Of a stretch of 5,171 nt of DNA, positions 1 to 5,171 are shown in pieces; position 1 is the stretch's first letter; every line of letters starts with the position of its first letter. Source of the stretch: an uncultured Gemmatimonadota bacterium (GTDB lineage: Bacteria > Gemmatimonadota > Gemmatimonadetes > Gemmatimonadales > Gemmatimonadaceae); assembly GCA_946479995.1 (NCBI GenBank), contig CAMLIU010000167.1, positions 1-5,171 on the forward strand, given 5' to 3'. A program made the position numbers and the translations under genes. The notes beneath the pieces were generated by a model. It was given only the letters and a program-made list of their open reading frames with translations. It searched no databases and was not told where the DNA came from.

Positions 1-110
1 GGGCTCCTCACGGCGCATGGCTCCCTGCCATGGGGAACGCAGATCTTCTCAGATCTTCAACAGCCTGATCAACCGCAGATTCAAGCCTCGGGCGAGCCTC
101 GGCGCACCGA
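1..110. repeat. Left arm of a long imperfect inverted repeat (foldback element), cut by the window edge
   Basis: This stretch pairs with the reverse complement of 171-283. Bases 1-24 match the reverse complement of 260-283 at 22 of 24 positions. Bases 36-80 match the reverse complement of 203-247 without gaps at 35 of 45 positions. A looser match continues to the shared GCACCGA at 104-110, opposite TCGGTGC at 171-177. The outer end (1-10, GGGCTCCTCA) is the inverted head of the 47-base unit found at 277-390, so the element probably continues left of the window. No coding potential is credible here. What it does is unknown; a dispersed foldback or BIME-like element, or a structured RNA, are both possible. 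Confidence 0.75.
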
Positions 111-170
111 GTCCATCCCCTACACCCCCAAAGCTTCTTGAAATGTGTTGGAACGGCCTCGGGAGACTCT

Positions 171-283
171 TCGGTGCGAGGAGCCTTCCTGTTCAGGGAA
201 AGATCTGCGTCAGATCAGGCAGTCAAGGATCTGCGCTGATCTGCGTTCTCATTCGACATGGAGCCGTGCGCCGAGAGGAGCCC
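171..283. repeat. Right arm of the long imperfect inverted repeat
   Basis: This is the partner of 1-110, separated by about 60 bases (111-170) that do not pair obviously. The arm holds three exact copies of GATCTGCG at 202-209, 228-235 and 238-245, the last two being 10 bases apart. The opposite arm carries the complement CGCAGATC at 38-45, with near copies at 48-55 and 74-81. The outer end of this arm runs into the tandem array starting near 257, so the foldback and the array share sequence. From memory, similar ATCTGCG-containing intergenic repeats occur in several bacterial phyla; this is not verified here. Confidence 0.75.
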
Positions 284-390
284 TGCCGAGGCGGGGTACC
301 TGACACGGAGCGGCAAAGAGAGAGGCGCTATGCCGAGGCGGAGTACCTGACACGGAGCCGTACAGAAAGAGGAGCCCTGCCGAGGCAGGG
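257..390 (+). repeat. Tandem array of a 47-base intergenic repeat, read toward the first gene
   Basis: Two full units start at 277 and 324, and a third begins at 371, an exact 47-base period. Each unit has a head close to GGAGCCCTGCCGAGG (277-291, 324-338 with three changes, 371-385), then a middle TACCTGACACGG (297-308 and 344-355), then a purine-rich tail. A partial tail of a preceding unit is visible at 257-276, inside the right arm of the inverted repeat. The last unit is broken after its head, where CCCTGC-CGAG-GCAGGG (375-390) forms a perfect 6-base-pair stem with a four-base loop. A unit of 47 is not a multiple of three, which argues against coding. The same repeat lies inverted at 5012-5171. 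Confidence 0.9.
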
Positions 391-393
391 ATC

Positions 394-421
394 TTCCGGC
401 GCCCGGGGGAGCGGATAGAAT
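394..421 (+). promoter_or_regulatory. Weak candidate promoter for the amidohydrolase gene
   Basis: TAGAAT at 416-421 matches the sigma-70 type -10 box at five of six bases. TTCCGG at 394-399 is a poor -35 match, 16 bases upstream. Transcription would begin near 428 and leave a leader of about 20 bases. It lies in the gap between the end of the repeat array and the start codon, where a promoter is expected. The assignment rests mainly on the -10 box. Confidence 0.3.
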
Positions 422-447
422 ATCCCCACCCCTTCCCCAGCCGTCAC

Positions 448-3400
448 ATGCGCCGCCCCGCCTCCGTCCTCTCCGCGCTTCTGCTGTCGCTCGCCCTGTC
501 GGTCCCTGCCGTCGCCCAGAATGGTGCGGCCGCGGGTGCGGCGAAGCCCACCGTCGGGCTGCCGCTGAAGACCGCGCGCACCCACAGCTTCACCACCACG
601 AAGGGCACCTGGATCTCGCTCGACGTCTCGCCCGATGGGCAGAAGATCGTCTTCGACCTCCTCGGTGACCTGTACACGCTGCCCATCACCGGCGGCACCG
701 CCACGCGGCTCACTCACGGCATGGCGTACGACGCGCAGCCACGCTGGTCGCCCGACGGGAAGAAGATCGTCTTCGTCTCCGACCGTTCCGGTGGCGAGAA
801 CCTGTGGGTCATGAACGCCGACGGGAGCGACACCACCGCGCTCACCACCGGCAACGTCAACATGTACGTGTCGCCCACCTTCTCGCCCGACGGCGAGTAC
901 GTGGTGGCGTCACGCTCCGGCGGCACCTTCGGCACGGCGAAGCTCTGGATGTTCAACGTGGACGGCGGCAAGGGAGTGCAGCTCACCTCCACCCCCGAAG
1001 TGTCGCCGCAGACGAAGATGCTCGGCGCCACGTACGGCGCCGACCCGCGCTACCTGTGGTATGCCGCGCGGCAGGGAGACTGGCAGTACAACTCCGTCGG
1101 GCCGCAGTACCAGCTCTTCGTGTGGGACCGCGAGACCGGCCGCACCTCGCAGATGTCCAAGCGCGTCGGCTCGGCGTTCCGCCCCGCGCTGTCGAAGGAC
1201 GGCAAGTGGCTCGTCTACGCGTCGCGCTTCGAGACGAAGACGGGACTTCGCATCCGCAACCTGCAGACGCAGCAGGAGGACTGGCTCGCCTATCCGGTGC
1301 AGCGCGACGAGACGGAGTCGCGCGCCCCGATGGACGCCTATCCCGGCTACGCCTTCACGCCGGACAGCAAGGCGGTGGTCGTCTCCTACGGCGGCGAGAT
1401 CTGGCGCGTGCCGGTGGACCGCACCGCGCCGACGAAGATCCCCTTCTCGGCGAAGGTGGACCTCGAGATGGGCCCGGAGGTGAAGTTCGCGTACCGCGTG
1501 GACACGGCGACGAACTTCACCGCGCACCAGATCCGCGACATCGCCGCCTCCCCCGACGGGAAGAAGCTCGCCTTCTCGGCGCTCGATCGCGTGTACGTGA
1601 TGGACTTGCCGAACGGCACGCCGAAGCGCGTGAGCTCGGCGAACGTCGGCGAGTTCGGGCCGGCGTGGTCCCCCGATTCGCGCTCGCTCGCCTACACCAC
1701 GTGGAACGACGCGTCGGGCGGCAGCATCATGCGCGCGTCGCTCGACAGGAAGAACGCCTGGGCGACGACGCCGCTCGTCGTCGGCGGACTCTATGGTGAT
1801 CTCGCCTGGTCGCCGAAGGGCGACCGCGTGGTGGGCGTGCGCGCCGCCGCGCGCGAGATGCAGGAGGCGGGCGCCGCCTTCTTCGGCCCGGTGGCCGCGG
1901 AGTTCGTCTGGGTTCCCGCCACCGGTGGCAGCGTCACCGCCATCATGCCCACCGGCGGCATGGGCAACCCGCACTTCACCACGAACCCCGACCGCATCTA
2001 CGCGTACGGCCGCGAGGGGCTGGTGTCGTTCCGCTGGGACGGCACCGATATGAAGACGCACCTCAAGGTCACCGGCCCGCTCCCGCCGGGCGCGGGTGGC
2101 GGCATGCAGATGACGCTCGACGCCGGGCTCGACCAGCAGGTGGCGCGCAACTTCATCGGTGGCCGCGCCTCGCGTCCGGTGGACGTGGAAGCACCCGGCA
2201 GCCATCTCGACGGTGACGACGGCGAGCCGTCACCGCCCAAGCCGCCACCGGCAGCGCTGGTGATCATGGCCCCGAAGGGCGACCGCGCGCTGGCGATGGT
2301 GGGGATGGACCTCTACACCATCACCATCCCGCAGACGGGCGCCACCGCGCCCACCGTGTCGGTGGCCAACCCCGAGGGGGCGAGCGTGCCGGTGCAGAAG
2401 CTCAACGAGATCGGCGGCGAGTTCCCCACCTGGAGCGCCGACGGACGCAAGGTGCGCTGGGCGCTCGGCAACGCGCTGTGGACGTACGACCTCGACGACG
2501 CGAAGGTGGTGAGCGATTCGCTCAAGGCGCTCGAGAAGCTGAAGACCGCGCTGCGCGCCGACCCGGCGAAGAAGGACAGCATCGCCCGCGCCGACTCCAT
2601 CGCGAAGGCGGACACGACGAAGAAGGAGAAGCCGGGCTACAAGCCGGTGGAGACGCGCATCGCCGTCGCCGCCACGCGCGACACGCCGCGCGGCACGGTG
2701 GCGTTCCGCGGCGCGAAGACGATCACGATGAAGGGCTACGAGATCATCGATAACGCCGACATCCTCGTGCGCGACAACCGCATCGTCGCCATCGGCCCCT
2801 CAGGGACGGTGGAGATTCCAACAGCCGCGAAGGTGATCGACGTCCACGGCAAGGTGATCATGCCGGGGATGGTGGACATCCACTATCACCCGCAGTGGCT
2901 CACGCCGCAGGTGCACAACACCCAGACCTGGCAGTACCTCGCCACGCTGGCCTACGGCACGACGACGACGCGCGACCCGCAGACGAGCACCACCGACTTC
3001 ATGACCTACGGCGACCGCGTGGCGATGGGGGACATGGTGGGCCCGCGCGTCTACACCACCGGCCCCGGCGTCTTTTCTTCCGAGGACATCAAGGACCTCG
3101 ACCACGCGCGGCGGGTGCTGGCGCGCTACGCGAAGTACTACGACACGAAGACGCTCAAGATGTACATGAGCGGCAACCGCCAGCAGCGCGAGTGGATCAT
3201 CATGGCGGCGCGCGAGCTCGGCATCATGCCCACCACCGAGGGCGGCCTCGACCAGAAGCTCGACCTCACCCACGGCATCGACGGCTATCCCGGCGTGGAG
3301 CACACGCTCCCCATCACGCCGAAGTACGACGACGTGTTCGAGTGGTACAAGGGCACCGGCCTCACCAACACGCCGACGCTGATCGTGGAGTACGGCGGCC

Positions 3401-3969
3401 CGTTCGGTGAGGGATGGTTCTACCAGAGCGAGGACCTGCTGGGCGACGCGAAGCTCCGGCACTTCACGCACCCGGTGGACTTCGACAGCAAGGTCCGCCG
3501 CCGCGGACAGGGGAACGCGCCCGGACCGGCGGGCTTCGCGGTGAAGGAGGAGTACGCGATGTGGCAGCACGCGCAGGACATCGCGAAGACGGTCGCCGCC
3601 GGCGGGAAGATCGGCGTCGGCAGCCACGGCCAGCTCCAGGGACTCGGCATGCACTGGGAGCTGTGGCTGCTGCAGAGTGGCGGCCTCTCCACGCACGATG
3701 CGCTGCGTTCGGCGACGATCGTCGGCGCGGAGGCGATCGGGCTGGCGCAGGACATCGGGTCGCTGGAGCCGGGGAAGCTGGCGGACCTGATCGTGCTCGA
3801 CCGTGATCCGCTGGCGAACATCCGCAACAGCAACTCGGTGGCGATGGTGATGATCAACGGCCGCCTGTACGACGCCAGCACGCTCGACGAGCTGTACCCG
3901 CGTCAGCGGAAGCTGCCGGTGCAGCAGTGGACGTACGCCCTGCCGAGCGCGGAGGCGGGGATTCACTGA
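448..3969 (+). CDS. Secreted TolB-like beta-propeller / imidazolonepropionase-like amidohydrolase fusion protein
   Basis: The 1173-residue product begins with a signal peptide (Arg2-Arg3, hydrophobic run, likely cut after Ala-Val-Ala at 21-23). Residues about 45-680 form a TolB/DPP-IV-like beta-propeller, with SPDG-type motifs near 61, 101, 146, 249, 304, 368, 408, 455 and 663. A Pro/Asp-rich loop lies at about 580-601. A Lys/Ala/Asp linker at about 690-735 repeats DSIA(R/K)AD. Residues about 745 to 1145 are an amidohydrolase domain: His812-x-His814 metal motif, Lys904 where the bridging lysine usually sits, Val-Glu-His952, and a C-terminal GSLEPGKLADLIVLDRDPL strand. The usual third metal histidine position reads TTEGG (929-933), and the usual catalytic Asp motif reads GSHG (His1060). 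I recall the same variant in relatives, so it is probably a subfamily trait. A secreted hydrolase of cyclic amides or peptides is likely; the substrate is unknown. The signal peptide fixes the start. No Shine-Dalgarno sequence precedes it; the leader is pyrimidine-rich. Confidence 0.93.
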   Translation: MRRPASVLSALLLSLALSVPAVAQNGAAAGAAKPTVGLPLKTARTHSFTTTKGTWISLDVSPDGQKIVFDLLGDLYTLPITGGTATRLTHGMAYDAQPRWSPDGKKIVFVSDRSGGENLWVMNADGSDTTALTTGNVNMYVSPTFSPDGEYVVASRSGGTFGTAKLWMFNVDGGKGVQLTSTPEVSPQTKMLGATYGADPRYLWYAARQGDWQYNSVGPQYQLFVWDRETGRTSQMSKRVGSAFRPALSKDGKWLVYASRFETKTGLRIRNLQTQQEDWLAYPVQRDETESRAPMDAYPGYAFTPDSKAVVVSYGGEIWRVPVDRTAPTKIPFSAKVDLEMGPEVKFAYRVDTATNFTAHQIRDIAASPDGKKLAFSALDRVYVMDLPNGTPKRVSSANVGEFGPAWSPDSRSLAYTTWNDASGGSIMRASLDRKNAWATTPLVVGGLYGDLAWSPKGDRVVGVRAAAREMQEAGAAFFGPVAAEFVWVPATGGSVTAIMPTGGMGNPHFTTNPDRIYAYGREGLVSFRWDGTDMKTHLKVTGPLPPGAGGGMQMTLDAGLDQQVARNFIGGRASRPVDVEAPGSHLDGDDGEPSPPKPPPAALVIMAPKGDRALAMVGMDLYTITIPQTGATAPTVSVANPEGASVPVQKLNEIGGEFPTWSADGRKVRWALGNALWTYDLDDAKVVSDSLKALEKLKTALRADPAKKDSIARADSIAKADTTKKEKPGYKPVETRIAVAATRDTPRGTVAFRGAKTITMKGYEIIDNADILVRDNRIVAIGPSGTVEIPTAAKVIDVHGKVIMPGMVDIHYHPQWLTPQVHNTQTWQYLATLAYGTTTTRDPQTSTTDFMTYGDRVAMGDMVGPRVYTTGPGVFSSEDIKDLDHARRVLARYAKYYDTKTLKMYMSGNRQQREWIIMAARELGIMPTTEGGLDQKLDLTHGIDGYPGVEHTLPITPKYDDVFEWYKGTGLTNTPTLIVEYGGPFGEGWFYQSEDLLGDAKLRHFTHPVDFDSKVRRRGQGNAPGPAGFAVKEEYAMWQHAQDIAKTVAAGGKIGVGSHGQLQGLGMHWELWLLQSGGLSTHDALRSATIVGAEAIGLAQDIGSLEPGKLADLIVLDRDPLANIRNSNSVAMVMINGRLYDASTLDELYPRQRKLPVQQWTYALPSAEAGIH

Positions 3970-3984
3970 GCCGCGTGACGCGGC
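3970..3984. other. Short hairpin just after the amidohydrolase stop codon
   Basis: GCCGCG and CGCGGC form a perfect six-base-pair stem around a TGA loop, beginning one base after the stop codon. It is too short and lacks a T-run, so it is not a terminator alone. It may help protect or end the transcript together with the larger stem that follows. Confidence 0.4.
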
Positions 3985-3997
3985 GTCGGCAATGAGG

Positions 3998-4031
3998 GAG
4001 GGCGCGCAGCAGGCCATCGCTGCGCGCCCTC
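3998..4031. terminator. Probable bidirectional terminator hairpin between the convergent genes
   Basis: A perfect 13-base-pair GC-rich stem (3998-4010 with 4019-4031) surrounds an eight-base loop. It sits in the 69-base gap between two convergent genes, where a shared terminator is expected. The T-tract is weak on both strands (CTTCG follows on the plus strand), so it may be inefficient or partly factor-dependent. It ends seven bases before the stop codon of the minus-strand gene. Confidence 0.7.
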
Positions 4032-4038
4032 TTCGTGC

Positions 4039-4911
4039 CTAGTGCTGCGTCATCCCGCTGAGGGCGACGCGATACTCCTTCGCCTGCGCGTCGTACGTCA
4101 CGTGGTACGACGAGGGATACCAGCCGGGCTGCGCGTACTGCGCGGGGACGGAGATCGGTGACGTCACGTCGGGGTGCGAGAGCAGGTATGCGCGCGTGAC
4201 CATCGGCTCGAGGAAGGTGAACTGTCCGTCCCACGAGCCGTAGATGAAGGTCTTCGTGAACGGCTGGTAGCCGCCCGGATTGCCGAGCAGCGCCTGCAGC
4301 TCCGGGGAGCGGACGTCGAGCCAGTGCACGCCCATGTGCGGCACGGCGACCGCGGGCGGCGGGCCGGGCACGATGTAGAAGGGAGGGACGTAGCTGCCCG
4401 TCGGCAGGTTGGACGCCTTCGCCGCGAACTGCGGGTCGGAGGGATCGATCGCGTCGCGCGCCGCCGGCGGGACGATGTAGAAGTGGAAGTCGAAGTGGGG
4501 CACGTCGTACACGCCGGGGGGCACGTGGCCGTGCGGGTTCCAGTCCAGCTCGGCGAACCGGTACGGCGCCGGCGCCTGCGTGGGGAGCTGGAGGTCGAAC
4601 GAGTGCTCCATCGCGTCGGTGGGAAGTCCGTCGAGGGCCTTCTCATCGAGGGCGATCCCGATCTCCGCCGGCGCCTGACCGGCCTTCGCGTCGAGCACGA
4701 CGTACGCGCGCGCCATCCCGTTCCCCACCTTCACCGGCGTGCCGTACTGCCGGTGCATGCCGGGAGTGTCGTAGCCGGCTCTCGCTGCTGTCGACGACTG
4801 ATTCGGTGCGAGCGCGGTGGGCGCGTCGGCCTGACAGGCGGTGAACAGGCCGAGTGCGCCGAGTGTGACGACAGCGCCGAAAGCGTGGCGCGAGAGGGAC
4901 GGGCGAGCCAT
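4039..4911 (-). CDS. Predicted lipoprotein with TTHB210-like (DUF5602) domain, histidine-rich
   Basis: The 290-residue product has an export signal: basic residues Arg3 and Arg8, a hydrophobic stretch at about 11-23, and a lipobox-like LFTAC ending at Cys26. It is therefore probably lipid-anchored on the periplasmic side or at the outer membrane. The rest resembles the TTHB210-like family, named for a Thermus thermophilus protein reported to be under sigma-E/anti-sigma-E control; I recognise it from motifs, not from a search. Visible motifs are WNPHGHVPPGVYDVPHFDFH (124-143), PHMGVHW (191-197), GSWDGQFTFLEPM (225-237) and His270. The spaced histidines at 127, 129, 139, 143, 192 and 196, with Asp141, could bind a metal; this is inference. 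No enzymatic activity can be assigned. The start is supported by a strong Shine-Dalgarno site and the lipoprotein signal. Confidence 0.9.
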   Translation of the reverse strand: MARPSLSRHAFGAVVTLGALGLFTACQADAPTALAPNQSSTAARAGYDTPGMHRQYGTPVKVGNGMARAYVVLDAKAGQAPAEIGIALDEKALDGLPTDAMEHSFDLQLPTQAPAPYRFAELDWNPHGHVPPGVYDVPHFDFHFYIVPPAARDAIDPSDPQFAAKASNLPTGSYVPPFYIVPGPPPAVAVPHMGVHWLDVRSPELQALLGNPGGYQPFTKTFIYGSWDGQFTFLEPMVTRAYLLSHPDVTSPISVPAQYAQPGWYPSSYHVTYDAQAKEYRVALSGMTQH

Positions 4912-4916
4912 GAGGG

Positions 4917-4923
4917 ACCTCCT
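4917..4923 (-). promoter_or_regulatory. Strong Shine-Dalgarno site of the lipoprotein gene
   Basis: AGGAGGT on the minus strand lies five bases before the ATG at 4911-4909. It matches the 16S rRNA anti-Shine-Dalgarno sequence almost fully and fixes this start. It contrasts with the amidohydrolase gene, which has none. A poor -10-like CAGAAT occurs upstream at 4961-4956 on the minus strand, without a convincing -35 box. Confidence 0.8.
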
Positions 4924-4983
4924 CGAGGAGCGGTGTGCGGGACGTGGGCTCCTTCATTCTGGCGTGGACGGGCGAGAGGGGCC

Positions 4984-5012
4984 GTCCCCGGAAATGGGGA
5001 CACCGCCTGGTG
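4984..5012. other. Pair of short dyads upstream of the lipoprotein gene
   Basis: GTCCCC (4984-4989) and GGGGAC (4996-5001) form a perfect six-base-pair stem around GGAAAT. Directly after it, CACC-GCCT-GGTG (5001-5012) gives a second, weaker four-base-pair stem. They lie between the repeat array and the lipoprotein start, about where a promoter or operator would be. A regulator site is possible, but a further degenerate repeat element is equally likely. Confidence 0.35.
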
Positions 5013-5171
5013 CCCGCGGCGGCTCCTCTCTGTTCTCGGCTCCGAGTCGTCGGTGGCGCACCTCGGCGGGGCTCCTCTTTCTTCACCGCTCCGTGTCGTC
5101 GGTGCTCCGCCTCGGCAGGGCTCCTCACTCCTTACGGTGCCGTGTCAGATACTCCACCTCGGCAGGGCTCC
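5012..5171 (-). repeat. Second array of the 47/49-base repeat, inverted, read toward the lipoprotein gene
   Basis: Read on the minus strand, heads start at 5171, 5124, 5075 and 5026, giving spacings of 47, 49 and 49. The first two heads are exact copies of GGAGCCCTGCCGAGG, the third has one change, and the fourth (5026-5012) is decayed. The unit at 5171-5125 has the left-array middle (TATCTGACACGG). The two 49-base units have a two-base-longer middle beginning CACCGACGAC. The array reaches the window end with an intact head, so more units probably lie beyond. An isolated AGGAGCCC at 4953-4946 may be another remnant. It is the same family as 257-390 in opposite orientation. Confidence 0.9.

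Noticed and set aside
1..283. Insertion sequence or transposon with terminal inverted repeats
   Set aside because: Pairing runs through nearly the whole arms instead of only the ends. There is no transposase frame between them, and no target duplication can be seen because the left end is cut.
257..390. Possible CRISPR array
   Set aside because: The segments between the conserved heads are similar to each other, not unique spacers. There are too few units and no cas gene in the window.
17..418. Open frame of 133 codons on the plus strand in the left intergenic region
   Set aside because: It crosses the inverted repeat and the 47-base array. The array period is not a multiple of three, so the repeats are read in different frames. 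There is no ribosome site and no recognisable protein.
804..1799. 331-codon open frame on the plus strand
   Set aside because: It overlaps the real gene in another frame. It is a low-complexity Arg-rich sequence with no family resemblance.
910..2205. 431-codon open frame on the minus strand
   Set aside because: It lies wholly antisense to the propeller region. Its Arg/His/Ala-rich composition is typical of a shadow frame in GC-rich DNA.
2800..4017. 405-codon open frame on the minus strand
   Set aside because: It is antisense to the amidohydrolase domain and runs through the terminator hairpin. It is Arg/Val/His-rich with no domain motif.
448..4911. Inward-facing flanking repeats as ends of one composite mobile element carrying both genes
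   Set aside because: The arrays are diverged tandem units, not precise ends. There is no transposase or integrase, and base composition and codon use look uniform. The left region also holds a reverse copy, which fits a dispersed intergenic repeat better.

Overview
This GC-rich window carries two convergent protein genes between repeat-filled intergenic regions. The organism is probably a free-living Gram-negative bacterium. The large secreted propeller-amidohydrolase, the TTHB210-like lipoprotein and the Ala/Asp/Ser-rich linker composition resemble soil Gemmatimonadota. That assignment comes from memory of protein families and no marker gene supports it.

Layout. Bases 1-447 have no credible gene. 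They hold a long imperfect inverted repeat (arms about 1-110 and 171-283), then a tandem array of a 47-base unit (257-390), then a weak promoter candidate just before the first gene. Bases 448-3969 (+) encode a 1173-residue exported protein: signal peptide, TolB/DPP-IV-like beta-propeller, charged linker, and an imidazolonepropionase-like amidohydrolase domain with an altered metal site. Bases 3970-4038 hold a small hairpin and a strong GC-rich hairpin, probably a shared terminator. Bases 4039-4911 (-) encode a 290-residue predicted lipoprotein of the TTHB210-like (DUF5602) type with many histidines. Bases 4912-5171 hold a good Shine-Dalgarno site, a short dyad, and a second array of the same repeat in the opposite orientation, running off the window.

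The two genes converge on the terminator, so they are not an operon, and nothing shows that they share a pathway. Both products should leave the cytoplasm. The most unusual feature is the repeat system: both arrays point inward, each reading toward the start codon of the adjacent gene. The left array also emerges from a large foldback element whose opposite arm starts with the same repeat inverted. This suggests a dispersed repeat cassette, perhaps array-palindrome-array, occupying intergenic regions of this genome.
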